DNA of 64,000 bases from Vibrio europaeus. Lineage in GTDB: Bacteria; Pseudomonadota; Gammaproteobacteria; Enterobacterales; Vibrionaceae. The notes under the pieces were generated by a model. The model was given only the letters and a program-made list of their open reading frames with translations, did not search any database and was not told where the DNA came from. The translations under genes were made by a program, and so were the position numbers. The stretch is from NCBI RefSeq assembly GCF_001695575.1, contig NZ_LUAX01000001.1, positions 1,612,001-1,676,000 of the forward strand. Direction: 5' to 3'. Below are positions 31,290 to 42,957 of the stretch, piece by piece (position 1 is the stretch's first letter; every line of letters starts with the position of its first letter).

Positions 31290-31353
31290 GAATGATCAAC
31301 TCTGGTCAGACCTAGGTTAGTTTCGCAGCGACTACAATGCTGAGTATCAAGAT

Positions 31354-31383
31354 AGGGGATTCCTGTGCGGAAGCCCCCTTTTT
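31354..31383 (+). terminator. Terminator upstream of ansA
   Basis: GGGG-A-TTCC (31355-31363) pairs with GGAA-G-CCCC (31369-31377) with one mismatch, followed by CTTTTT. It lies 160 bases after the MFS stop and 64 before ansA. A separate TATAAT at 31401-31406 suggests ansA is transcribed from its own promoter after it. Confidence 0.7.
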
Positions 31384-31447
31384 ATTGGCTTGGATTAATA
31401 TATAATCCCACGCTCTGTTCCCCCTACAATTAACTGGTTTCAAAGCA

Positions 31448-32464
31448 ATGGCAAGAAAACATATTTATATCGCCTACACTGGCGGTACCATTGGTATGCA
31501 AAAATCCCATGATCACGGTTATGTCCCAGTAGCTGGCTTCATGGAAAAACAACTAGCCAGCATGCCAGAGTTCCACCGTCCAGAAATGCCTGAGTTTACC
31601 ATTCATGAGTATGACCCACTTATCGACTCATCGGATATGACGCCAGCTGATTGGCAGCAAATTGCTGACGATATCCGCGACAATTACGATAAGTACGATG
31701 GTTTTGTCATCTTGCATGGCACAGACACCATGGCTTACACAGCTTCAGCACTTTCATTCATGCTAGAGAACCTAGGCAAACCTGTGATCGTCACTGGTTC
31801 GCAGATTCCACTAGCGGAACTTCGTTCCGACGGTCAAGCTAACCTGCTCAACGCTCTGCACATTGCTGCCAACTACCCAATTAATGAAGTGACCTTGTTC
31901 TTCAACAATAAGCTTATGCGTGGCAACCGCAGCACTAAATCTCACGCAGATGGCTTTAACGCATTTACTTCGCCAAACTTACCGCCATTGCTCGAAGCGG
32001 GTATCAATATCCAAATCAGTAGCGAAATTAAGGTCGGTTCTATGCCTGATGGTGAGTTCAAGGTTCATGACATCACGCCGCAGCCAATTGGTGTTATTAC
32101 TATGTACCCTGGTATTTCACATGAAGTCATTCGTAACACGTTACTACAACCCGTAAATGCGATGATTCTCCTGACGTTTGGGGTAGGTAACGCACCGCAG
32201 AACCCTGAGCTGTTAGGCCACCTGAAAGATGCGTCTGAACGTGGTGTGATTGTCGTTAACCTCACTCAGTGCTTGGCAGGTAAGGTCAATATGGGTGGCT
32301 ACGCGACAGGCTGTGCTCTCGCAGAGGCAGGGGTGATCAGCGGTTACGACATGACGCCAGAAGCCGCTCTGGCGAAACTTCACTTCTTACTTAGCCAAGG
32401 GCTTAGCTACGAGCAAGTAAAAGTGAAGATGCAGCAAGTGCTGCGCGGTGAAATGAGCATTTAA
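31448..32464 (+). CDS. ansA: Asparaginase, cytoplasmic type I
   Basis: AnsA hydrolyses asparagine to aspartate and ammonia in the cytoplasm. The 338 residues equal the Escherichia coli length. The first catalytic threonine lies in YTGGTIGM and the second in HGTDTMAYTASALSFM, followed by a conserved GSQIPL block. No signal peptide is present, unlike periplasmic AnsB. A perfect TATAAT at 31401-31406 lies 42 bases upstream. Confidence 0.95.
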   Translation: MARKHIYIAYTGGTIGMQKSHDHGYVPVAGFMEKQLASMPEFHRPEMPEFTIHEYDPLIDSSDMTPADWQQIADDIRDNYDKYDGFVILHGTDTMAYTASALSFMLENLGKPVIVTGSQIPLAELRSDGQANLLNALHIAANYPINEVTLFFNNKLMRGNRSTKSHADGFNAFTSPNLPPLLEAGINIQISSEIKVGSMPDGEFKVHDITPQPIGVITMYPGISHEVIRNTLLQPVNAMILLTFGVGNAPQNPELLGHLKDASERGVIVVNLTQCLAGKVNMGGYATGCALAEAGVISGYDMTPEAALAKLHFLLSQGLSYEQVKVKMQQVLRGEMSI

Positions 32465-32535
32465 GCTCGCTACGCGACAAACATGATACCCATCGGGATA
32501 AATAGGTGATCAGATATTTATTTTGGGTGGTATTT

Positions 32536-32567
32536 AAAAAGCGTCACCTTGTGGTGACGCTTTTTTT
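32536..32567. terminator. Bidirectional terminator between ansA and the aminopeptidase
   Basis: A 13-bp perfect stem (32536-32548 with 32553-32565, loop TTGT) with T runs on both strands lies between the convergent ansA and aminopeptidase genes and should serve both. Confidence 0.92.
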
Positions 32568-32569
32568 AG

Positions 32570-34156
<1,587 letters not shown>

Positions 34157-34230
34157 TCATCAGTTTGTAGTGAAAAGTTGTCACCGTTTTATCAATAGAT
34201 AATTTGAATAATTAACATGAAATAGATACA

Positions 34231-34257
34231 AAAAAGGCGACTCATTGAGCCGCCTTT
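34231..34257 (-). terminator. Terminator of serS
   Basis: A stem of seven pairs (AAAGGCG with CGCCTTT) plus an inner CTC/GAG helix, followed on the minus strand by TTTTTT, lies 20 bases after the serS stop. Confidence 0.82.
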
Positions 34258-34275
34258 CATTACTAACTTTGGCTA

Positions 34276-35601
<1,326 letters not shown>

Positions 35602-35687
35602 TTAGTAGTGAAATTGCGCTTAAGCATCGTGCTCAAGCGCCAAAAATAGTTCCCAAAATAGTTGGAGTTGCAGCGCGGCAACAAACC

Positions 35688-35733
35688 AATTCAGCCCTAT
35701 GAGCATAGGTTCTCTATGTGATTAGGGTGAATT
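35688..35733. repeat. Long imperfect inverted repeat between rarA and serS
   Basis: AATTCA-g-CCCTA pairs with TAGGG-TGAATT with one bulge, and an inner CATAG/CTATG helix continues the stem, giving a hairpin of about 45 bases. There is no T tract. It could be an RNA-processing or stabilising structure in a rarA-serS transcript. Confidence 0.5.
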
Positions 35734-35802
35734 GATGCAGTTAACAAAGCTGCGGCTTCAAGTATGAAGGGATAATTGGATAAATGTATCTAAAATGGAA
35801 GC

Positions 35803-37149
35803 TTATTCATAGCGCTTTTGTGGGCTTTTTGCGTCTAAACTAGCCAAGTAATCTAACTTTTCGCCAATTTTAGTTTCTAAGCCGCGGCTTGTCGGATAAT
35901 AGTAACGTGTTTCTGCCATTTCAGGTGGCAAGTAACGCTCTCCTGCCGCATACGCGCCCGGCTCATCATGGGCATAGCGATACTCCGCGCCATAGCCGAG
36001 ATCTTTCATCAAATTGGTAGGCGCATTGCGAAGATGTGGCGGGACTTCATACTCAGGCTCATTATGTGCGTCGCGCAGCGCTTGTTTCCACGCCGTGTAG
36101 ACCGCATTACTTTTTGGTGCACAGGCTAGGTACACAATCGCTTGTGCAATCGCTCGTTCACCTTCCGCAGGGCCAACACGGGTAAAGCAATCCCAGGCCG
36201 ATAAAGCCACCTGCATCGCTCTTGGATCTGCATTACCAATATCTTCTGATGCAATCGCCAGTAATCGACGGGCAATATAAAGCGGGTCACAACCTGCTGC
36301 AATCATCCTTGCAGACCAGTAAAGTGCAGCGTCAGGATTTGAGCCTCGGATAGATTTATGCACCGCTGAAATCAAGTCGTACCAAATGTCACCTTTATTA
36401 TCAAAACGCGAGACTTTTTCACCAGCGACTTCAGCCAGTAGCTGCAAAGTGATTTCTTTGTCGCCTTGGTCATCTTCTTGAGCCATATCGTATAAAAGCT
36501 CAAGATAGTTAAGAGACATTCGCGCATCACCATTAACCAACTCCGCTAGTCTATCGAGAACGTTATCGGCAAACTTCGCCGAGATCTTACCTAAACCTCG
36601 CTCTGAGTCGGATATCGCCTGCTGCAAAGCTAAATGAATATCTTCTGTAGATAAGGAGGTGAGCTTGTATACACGAGCACGAGACAACAGTGCGTTGTTT
36701 AGCTCGAATGAAGGGTTTTCGGTCGTCGCGCCGATAAAGGTCACCGTGCCATCTTCAATATGAGGAAGGAACGCATCTTGTTGAGACTTGTTAAAGCGAT
36801 GCACCTCGTCGACGAACAGGATTGTTCGGCGGCCACCCAATTTATTTTCACGCGCCTTTTCTATTGCTGCTCGAATCTCTTTAACCCCAGATGTCACCGC
36901 AGAAACCCGCTCCACTTCGGCATTGGCGTAGTTAGCAGCCACTTCCGCCAGCGTGGTTTTTCCTGTACCAGGCGGCCCCCAAAGGATCATTGAGTGAATA
37001 TGGCCCGCTTCTAGCGCTCGTCTGAGTGGCTTGCCCTCTCCCAGAATATGTTGCTGACCTATGTATTGGTCCAACGTTTCTGGGCGCATTCTTGCGGCAA
37101 GGGGACGAAAATCTTCATCCCCTGAAAAATCCAATGAGTAGTTACTCAC
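35803..37149 (-). CDS. rarA: Replication-associated recombination protein RarA
   Basis: RarA (MgsA) is an AAA+ ATPase related to clamp loaders that acts at stalled replication forks. The 448-residue protein has Walker [13 protein letters not shown], Walker [16 protein letters not shown] and sensor-1 [11 protein letters not shown], followed by the tetramerisation C-terminus. The start is GTG at 37147-37149, seven bases after AGGA, and only two bases separate it from the lolA stop. The lolA-rarA-serS order is conserved in gammaproteobacteria. Confidence 0.95.
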   Translation of the reverse strand: MSNYSLDFSGDEDFRPLAARMRPETLDQYIGQQHILGEGKPLRRALEAGHIHSMILWGPPGTGKTTLAEVAANYANAEVERVSAVTSGVKEIRAAIEKARENKLGGRRTILFVDEVHRFNKSQQDAFLPHIEDGTVTFIGATTENPSFELNNALLSRARVYKLTSLSTEDIHLALQQAISDSERGLGKISAKFADNVLDRLAELVNGDARMSLNYLELLYDMAQEDDQGDKEITLQLLAEVAGEKVSRFDNKGDIWYDLISAVHKSIRGSNPDAALYWSARMIAAGCDPLYIARRLLAIASEDIGNADPRAMQVALSAWDCFTRVGPAEGERAIAQAIVYLACAPKSNAVYTAWKQALRDAHNEPEYEVPPHLRNAPTNLMKDLGYGAEYRYAHDEPGAYAAGERYLPPEMAETRYYYPTSRGLETKIGEKLDYLASLDAKSPQKRYE

Positions 37150-37151
37150 AT

Positions 37152-37748
37152 TTAATTCCTTTGGTCATCGACCTCGACACCTTCTGGCACAACGAAAGTA
37201 AATCGTTCTGCTTTAGGCTTGCTGAGAACAATGTTATTGAACACAAAGTTACTTTGCTGGCCATCTTGCTCTACAACACTAAAACCTTGTACCGCACCCT
37301 TGGCATCAATCTTCAGCTTGAATTGACCTTGATTAGAGTCCACTGCGCTTGGCGTTAACGTGAATGTATCGCCGTTCTGTTCAACATTGTAGTTATCCCA
37401 GTCGCTGGCGCGATTGCGAGTCAGCAGAACAAAAGGCGTTTGCTCGGTTGCTTGCTCTTGCCAGTAAATGCTCACTTGCTCGATAAACGGGCTGTAGTAC
37501 CACAAAGATTTACCGTCTGAGACAAGCACATTTTCGTCAGGCGTTGTTGTTGTCCAACGAAATAAACTTGGGCGAGCAATTTCTACATTGCCCTCCCCTT
37601 CCATTACGATGTCGCCTTCTGGGCTAATGAGCTGCTGAGAAAAGTCAGCGCTAAAGCCTTCATTTTTCTGTAATCGTTGGCTTAATTCGTCTTTTGGCGC
37701 TGCCATCACTGAAAAGCTCATCAGTAGTAATGCGGCAAATTTCTTCAT
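37152..37748 (-). CDS. lolA: Outer-membrane lipoprotein carrier protein LolA
   Basis: LolA ferries lipoproteins across the periplasm from LolCDE to LolB. The ATG at 37746-37748, seven bases after GGAAG, gives 198 residues with a signal peptide ending near SVMA; an ATG two codons earlier is possible. The mature part has the expected FSADFSQQL and RPSLFRWTT (containing the lipid-contact Arg) motifs. I see neither ftsK nor lrp next to it; a YecA-like gene lies upstream instead. Confidence 0.94.
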   Translation of the reverse strand: MKKFAALLLMSFSVMAAPKDELSQRLQKNEGFSADFSQQLISPEGDIVMEGEGNVEIARPSLFRWTTTTPDENVLVSDGKSLWYYSPFIEQVSIYWQEQATEQTPFVLLTRNRASDWDNYNVEQNGDTFTLTPSAVDSNQGQFKLKIDAKGAVQGFSVVEQDGQQSNFVFNNIVLSKPKAERFTFVVPEGVEVDDQRN

Positions 37749-37852
37749 TAACATTCTTCCTAGTTGTGCACGTTTAGCTTTGTTATATCGCGATTGAATA
37801 ACGAGTTTGACCGATTAAAGTTAACTTGGTTCGATTTAACGAATTCAATAAC

Positions 37853-38467
37853 TTAACAGCCGCAGCACTGTTTGAACTTCTTACCACTGCCACACGGGCA
37901 AGTATCGTTACGGCTAATATCTTTGTACGGGTTAACGCTTTGAGATTTAGCCCCGGTCATCGCTTCATCTGCGGCTTGCGCGACTTCAGAGATCATCAAG
38001 TCAATTTGCGGAGACATCTCTTCAAGCGTTGGTGGTGTTTCTATACCCGACGCTTTCATCTGTTCGTGAGTTTGTTGTTCATCAATTGCTAACATTAGCG
38101 TGGTCAACAGAGCTTGCAGCATCCGCAGTGTACCATCGCCAAGGTTCACCTCGACCCACTGCTCTTCAACTGTAGGCCAAAGCGTCATAAATCCTTCTGC
38201 AAAATCGGCTAACTGCTCACGCTGACTCGACTCACCCAATAAAGCGAGAAGCGAGTACTCATTACGTTTTAAGTAGCTATATTGCTGGTTAATGTGGGTT
38301 TCGACAGCTGCTCTTGCTTTATCAGCCTGCTCGGCAAACACAGACGGCAGCCATGTTTCCGGAGCTAGAGGCTTGGTTGCCATGTTAGCAGCCAGTGTCA
38401 GACCTTCAATAAACAGTGGGGACTCTTCAGTAATTGAGCCTTCGAGTGCCAGTAATTGATACTTCAT
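37853..38467 (-). CDS. YecA/UPF0149-family protein with C-terminal SEC-C zinc motif
   Basis: The 204-residue protein has an UPF0149-type helical body (residues about 10-165) and a C-terminal SEC-C motif, NDTCPCGSGKKFKQCCG, with the CxCx8CC/H zinc-binding pattern. The motif also occurs at the SecA C-terminus, where it contacts SecB and ribosomes. YecA of Escherichia coli associates with ribosomes. The cellular role here is not known. It has its own ATG without a strong ribosome site, 98 bases upstream of lolA. Confidence 0.85.
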   Translation of the reverse strand: MKYQLLALEGSITEESPLFIEGLTLAANMATKPLAPETWLPSVFAEQADKARAAVETHINQQYSYLKRNEYSLLALLGESSQREQLADFAEGFMTLWPTVEEQWVEVNLGDGTLRMLQALLTTLMLAIDEQQTHEQMKASGIETPPTLEEMSPQIDLMISEVAQAADEAMTGAKSQSVNPYKDISRNDTCPCGSGKKFKQCCGC

Positions 38468-38728
38468 TATCTTAATCTAGTTTTAACCATACTTTGGGCG
38501 CATTATACCCCTAAGCAAGGCTTGGGGTCACTTCGATACTTTACTCCCTGATTTGATAACCTCTCCTTGTGGTAATTCGACACTCTTCCCGTCACGGCTA
38601 GCGCTCATAATTTGAATCTAGCCTTTTTCTTGATTTCACTTATTTCACTTTGAGAATTTGCTCAATAGGTGCATCATTCATCAATGAAACATTTTCTTAC
38701 ATCCTATTGATAGGTTGCTGTCATCAAT

Positions 38729-39271
38729 ATGAATAGATCTAGTACACGCGGTTTCACGCTAATTGAACTGGTTGTTGTCATTGTTATTTTGGGCGTACTC
38801 GCTGTTACAGCCGCTCCAAGGTTCCTCAATTATCAACGTGATGCCCATATTGCGCGCGCCGATGCAGCGTTTGGCGCTTTTGCTAACTCAGTACAATTCT
38901 ATCAAGCCAAATGGTTAACTCAGGGCGAGCCAGAAACGCCGGTCAGCTATGGCTCTGGCACTATCTATCCCTCAACGCCCGGTTACCCAATGTCAGTCGG
39001 TAGTGCGCCCGTTGACCCAACAGTAGGGCCAGTTCGTGGTAGTGACTGCGTCGCAATGTGGAATGCGCTGATGCAAGTCGACCTAACGATTCGTCCGTTA
39101 ACAAGCACTGTACTGCCATCGGATACCGATATCGTTTCTTGGTACACCTCTAGCAACCAATGCACCTATTACTACACCACGGGTTATAGCGATGGTGAAG
39201 AAATGCCGCTATTGCTCTACTCTCCACTAACAGGAGTGATTGAAAAAACCACCGGCAGAAATAATGCTTAG
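38729..39271 (+). CDS. Type IV pilin-like protein (orphan, MSHA-type), possibly altered at its 3' end
   Basis: The N-terminus [21 protein letters not shown] is a class III/type IVa leader with a prepilin peptidase site after Gly8 and the conserved Glu at mature position 5. The mature protein of about 172 residues has two Cys in the C-terminal half. No pilus assembly gene is adjacent, so it must use a system encoded elsewhere. The stop codon is TAG at 39269-39271, and its G is the first base of a repeated mobile-type element, so the original C-terminus may have been different. Confidence 0.88.
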   Translation: MNRSSTRGFTLIELVVVIVILGVLAVTAAPRFLNYQRDAHIARADAAFGAFANSVQFYQAKWLTQGEPETPVSYGSGTIYPSTPGYPMSVGSAPVDPTVGPVRGSDCVAMWNALMQVDLTIRPLTSTVLPSDTDIVSWYTSSNQCTYYYTTGYSDGEEMPLLLYSPLTGVIEKTTGRNNA

Positions 39272-39536
39272 GGTCTGTTGACCTTATGAGCTGATTTTTG
39301 CAGCAGTTTGTGGGTTCTTTATGCAAGGCAGAGGCTTTGAATTGTAGTTGCTCTACCTGATAAGCCGATAACGCAGCAGAAAGCAGCCACAAACGCTGCC
39401 CGAAGGGTTCGGCTAAAAGCGTTTTACTCTTTGTTGAGAGGTGTTTGGCTTAGAATAACTAGGCGACAAACCTCTCGCCGCGATTAAAACGCTTTTATCT
39501 CGAACAAAATTTAACCGCAAAAGGTCAACAGACCCT
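39270..39536. mobile_element. MITE-like element with 16-bp terminal inverted repeats
   Basis: AGGGTCTGTTGACCTT (39270-39285) and AAGGTCAACAGACCCT (39521-39536) are perfect inverted copies that bound 267 bases without a credible gene. Inside are further inverted repeats: TAAAAGCGTTTTA (39414-39426) with TAAAACGCTTTTA (39485-39497), and GAGAGGTGTTT with AAACCTCTC. I recognise this type of sequence as a repeated non-autonomous element in Vibrio; the transposase family is not evident. No clear target duplication is seen. It fills most of the 343-base gap before dusC. Confidence 0.8.
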
Positions 39537-39614
39537 CGTCTAATTAGACTTCTTACCGCGAAATCTCTAAAATCACGCCTCTTAATTTAAGACTGATTGT
39601 GTGAGTAGAGCAGT

Positions 39615-40565
39615 ATGCGACTAGTGCTAGGCCCGATGGAGGGCGTGTTAGATCATTTGATGCGCGAGATTTTGACAGATATCAACGACTACGATTTATG
39701 TGTCACTGAGTTTGTCCGCGTCGTTGATCAGCTCCTCCCAGACCATGTTTTTCATCGCTTGTGTCCTGAGCTAGAGCAAGGCTCGCAAACTAAATCTGGT
39801 GTACCTGTCCATGTTCAATTGCTCGGACAAGATCCAAATTGGATGGCAGAAAATGCGATTAAAGCAGCACAATTAGGCGCAAAAGGTATCGACCTTAACT
39901 TTGGTTGTCCTGCAAAGTTAGTCAACAAAAGCAAAGGGGGCGCGGCTCTATTACAGCACCCTGAATTGATTCACAACGTCGTTAAAGCTTGTCGTGAAGC
40001 AGTCCCTTCACACACTCCAGTCACCGCTAAAATTCGCCTAGGCTGGGACAACCCAGAAGATTGTTTCGAGATTGTCGACGCAATTCAATCTGCGGGAGCA
40101 AATGAGCTAACTGTACATGCCCGTACCAAAACCGGTGGGTACAAAGCGAGTGAAATCAAATGGGATTACATCAACCAAATTCGTCAGCGCTTTTCAATTC
40201 CGTTAATTGCCAATGGCGAGATTTGGAATTACCAAGATGGTCAAGCTTGTATTGAGACGACGGGTGTCGATTCGCTTATGGTATGTCGCGGCGCATTTAA
40301 TGTACCGAATCTAGGAAACGTCGTGAAGCACAATCACACCGTTATGCCTTGGTCCGAAGTTGTTGAGCTACTATTGGTTTACTCTCAGTATGAGATGAAA
40401 GGTGACAAAGGGCTCTACTATCCAAACCGCGTTAAGCAATGGTTCTCTTACCTACGTCACCAATACCCACAAGCCGATACACTGTTTAGAGAGATTCGTA
40501 CTTTTAACAAGGCTGCGCCGATTGTTGAACACATCACTCGTTACCGTGACGAACTCGCCGCTTAA
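39615..40565 (+). CDS. dusC: tRNA-dihydrouridine(16) synthase
   Basis: DusC reduces uridine 16 in the tRNA D-loop using FMN and NADPH. The 316-residue protein begins MRLVLGPMEGVLDHLMREIL, has the catalytic Cys in LNFGCPAKLVNKSKGGAALL and keeps the longer C-terminal helical domain typical of DusC rather than DusA or DusB. Its stop overlaps the convergent diguanylate cyclase stop by a few bases. Confidence 0.94.
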   Translation: MRLVLGPMEGVLDHLMREILTDINDYDLCVTEFVRVVDQLLPDHVFHRLCPELEQGSQTKSGVPVHVQLLGQDPNWMAENAIKAAQLGAKGIDLNFGCPAKLVNKSKGGAALLQHPELIHNVVKACREAVPSHTPVTAKIRLGWDNPEDCFEIVDAIQSAGANELTVHARTKTGGYKASEIKWDYINQIRQRFSIPLIANGEIWNYQDGQACIETTGVDSLMVCRGAFNVPNLGNVVKHNHTVMPWSEVVELLLVYSQYEMKGDKGLYYPNRVKQWFSYLRHQYPQADTLFREIRTFNKAAPIVEHITRYRDELAA

Positions 40566-42037
40566 AACACCAGTTTATTTTTACCACTAGTTTTCGCCTG
40601 ATACAGCTTTTCGTCTGCAGCTTTGAACAATTTATCAAAGCTGCTTTGTACATCTCGCTGAATCACTTCGACACCACCAGACACAGTGAACCCACCTTTT
40701 ACAGCTTGTTGAGACTGAGAGCAAATGGCCTGATGAACTCGGCTGATGCTGCTTTTTAACGCCTCAATATTGTTACCAGACAAGTAGACAATAAACTCTT
40801 CTCCACCAATTCGCGCAGCGGCATCACTATCACGGATACTGAGTGAGATAGTCTCTGCCATATAGGTGATCACACGATCCCCGACATCGTGCCCATAGGT
40901 ATCATTGATGGCCTTAAAGTCGTCAATATCGAGCACGGATAAAACCGCATACGAGGCATTGGAGCTACCCTGCAGAAAATCTTCTAAGCCACGGCGGTTA
41001 AGTAAACCCGTCATTGGGTCTTTAGCAGCAAGCTCCTTAAAGTAACCGTGCTCTACACGTGTATTAATGAAGAATAGAACGATGACCGAGAAAACGTAGA
41101 TGAATAGAGTAACGATCAAACTATAACGCTCAAACGAAAAAAAGTTGCCAATTTCTTTTGGTAAATCAAGTAAGTAGTACAGTGAGTGCTCGCCAACGAC
41201 CCCATCAATATCAATCGTTTCTAGCCGTAGTGCATTCTGAGGTGGCGAAATTCTCGCACTATCAATAATACTCAGATTTCCCGCCAGTGTTCCTTGGCTA
41301 TCAAGCAACTCATCATAAGCGATATCAACAGACAGCATCCCTTGATGAACACCTTTATTGAACACAGGCATGGTCATACTCATCACTAAATCGCTCGTCG
41401 TGGCAATTGGAGCCGGGCCCGTGAGCGTCACCAAGTCTCGGTTATAAGCCGTTTGATGCCAGAATGGACGAGCTTTAATGGTCTGGAGCAGCTCTAGCGT
41501 AATGCTTTTTGCGTAAGTGTCTGGGGAGGACATAATATAGCCCTCTTTATCGATGTAGTGAATTCCCAACAAATAGGAGTCGATATCATGCAAGAAAGAG
41601 AGTACAGGCGCTAATGAGACCTGACCTGAGACTCTTTGATAGTCAGCACTTGAGGGATCGCACAACGACACGTCACCCACCAACATGTAGTTAATATCTA
41701 CCGCTGGTATTTCTTGATGACGCCCATCAGAGAGCAAAGCAGCATCAATCGGCCACATCTGACATAAATCACCTTTGATTTGCCGATTATGCTCGACTAA
41801 CAGAATATAGTTGGATTTTGAGTAGTTGGAAAAGCTGTAATCAAGAGCCGAAATAACTTTCGCCGCTCTAGATAAAGCAGCATTAATTCGCTCATACTCG
41901 TCATTAATGTCTCGATTTACTGAGTCGTAGTAGTTTTTGATCGTAAGTGCTAAAACGATCAAAGCGATGACCAAGGGCATCAAGAAGACAAACTTTAAAC
42001 TGAAATGCCTGTTAACTTGCATTCCTTTACCACTCAT
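40562..42037 (-). CDS. Membrane diguanylate cyclase with periplasmic sensor region
   Basis: The protein makes cyclic di-GMP, which controls motility and biofilm formation. It has an N-terminal membrane segment (about 14-32), a Cache-like periplasmic region of about 260 residues, a second membrane segment (about 298-322) and a GGDEF domain. The active site is GGEEF near residue 410, and an RDSD inhibitory (I-site RxxD) motif lies five residues before it, so product feedback is likely. No EAL domain is present. ATG 42037 and an in-frame ATG five codons later are both possible. It is convergent with dusC, and I see no clear terminator. Confidence 0.9.
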   Translation of the reverse strand: MSGKGMQVNRHFSLKFVFLMPLVIALIVLALTIKNYYDSVNRDINDEYERINAALSRAAKVISALDYSFSNYSKSNYILLVEHNRQIKGDLCQMWPIDAALLSDGRHQEIPAVDINYMLVGDVSLCDPSSADYQRVSGQVSLAPVLSFLHDIDSYLLGIHYIDKEGYIMSSPDTYAKSITLELLQTIKARPFWHQTAYNRDLVTLTGPAPIATTSDLVMSMTMPVFNKGVHQGMLSVDIAYDELLDSQGTLAGNLSIIDSARISPPQNALRLETIDIDGVVGEHSLYYLLDLPKEIGNFFSFERYSLIVTLFIYVFSVIVLFFINTRVEHGYFKELAAKDPMTGLLNRRGLEDFLQGSSNASYAVLSVLDIDDFKAINDTYGHDVGDRVITYMAETISLSIRDSDAAARIGGEEFIVYLSGNNIEALKSSISRVHQAICSQSQQAVKGGFTVSGGVEVIQRDVQSSFDKLFKAADEKLYQAKTSGKNKLVF

Positions 42038-42162
42038 ATTGAAACTAGAAAATTAAAAAGCCCATCAATACTGTATAACAGCAGATAGGCTTAGTAGACA
42101 AATTAACGCTAATTGTGTCACAAATCAGCATCATAAGTTGGTTAATGACTGTCAGTAAATAC

Positions 42163-42957
42163 CTAATTTAGCAGTAGACTATCGTCCGCTAACTCTTCTC
42201 CACGAACTTTAGTGAACATTTCAAGTAAATCAGGCACCTGCATATTGGCGCGCTGTTCACCCGCCACATCAAGCACAATTTCACCTTGATGGAGCATCAC
42301 AGTACGATCACCACACGCCAATGCATCTTTCATCGAGTGTGTCACCATCATTACCGTCAGATTAAACTCTGCGACAATTTTCTTGGTTAAATCGATGATG
42401 AACGCAGCCATACGAGGGTCTAGTGCGGCGGTATGCTCGTCGAGTAGCAGAAGTTTACTATCCGATAAAGTTGCCATCACCAAACTCACTGCTTGTCGTT
42501 GACCTCCTGAGAGGAGACCAATACTGTCACCTAAACGATCTTCTAACCCTAGCCCTAAAATGCTGATTCGTTCTTGAAACAACTTGCGACGCTTGGTTGA
42601 TAGCGACAAGCTCCAACCACGCTTTTTGCCACGCATATAAGCAAGTGCCATGTTCTCTTCAATAGTGAGGTCACCACATGTGCCTGCTAATGGGTCTTGA
42701 AAAACGCGGGCGCATTGCTGAGCGCGCTGGTCAACGGTACGCTTGGTCACATCTAAATCATCAATAATGACACTGCCGCCCACCATAGGGGTTTCTCCGG
42801 TCACCGCGCCAAGCAGTGTGGATTTACCTGCACCATTTGAGCCAATCACGGTTAAAAACTGGTGCTCTGGTACTTCTAAACTCACACCACGTAAAGCTCG
42901 ATTTTCTAAGATAGTACCCGGATTAAACGTCACCTGAATATCTTCTAAACGAATCAT
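42163..42957 (-). CDS. ABC transporter ATP-binding protein
   Basis: This 264-residue ATPase has Walker A GSNGAGKST, the signature LLSGGQRQAVSL and Walker B SKLLLLDEHTAALDP. It overlaps the permease gene by four bases, so it belongs to a binding-protein/permease/ATPase importer operon running from 44932 to 42163. This combination resembles TrpX/TrpY/TrpZ-type or related amino-acid importers, but the substrate is not proven. Confidence 0.92.
   Translation of the reverse strand: MIRLEDIQVTFNPGTILENRALRGVSLEVPEHQFLTVIGSNGAGKSTLLGAVTGETPMVGGSVIIDDLDVTKRTVDQRAQQCARVFQDPLAGTCGDLTIEENMALAYMRGKKRGWSLSLSTKRRKLFQERISILGLGLEDRLGDSIGLLSGGQRQAVSLVMATLSDSKLLLLDEHTAALDPRMAAFIIDLTKKIVAEFNLTVMMVTHSMKDALACGDRTVMLHQGEIVLDVAGEQRANMQVPDLLEMFTKVRGEELADDSLLLN

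Noticed and set aside
31194..31447. tRNA gene upstream of ansA
   Set aside because: The hairpins do not form a cloverleaf, and no CCA-ending acceptor stem is present.
39272..39392. 80-codon open frame on the minus strand in the MITE-like element
   Set aside because: It starts inside the repeat and runs into the pilin gene; it has no transposase motif.
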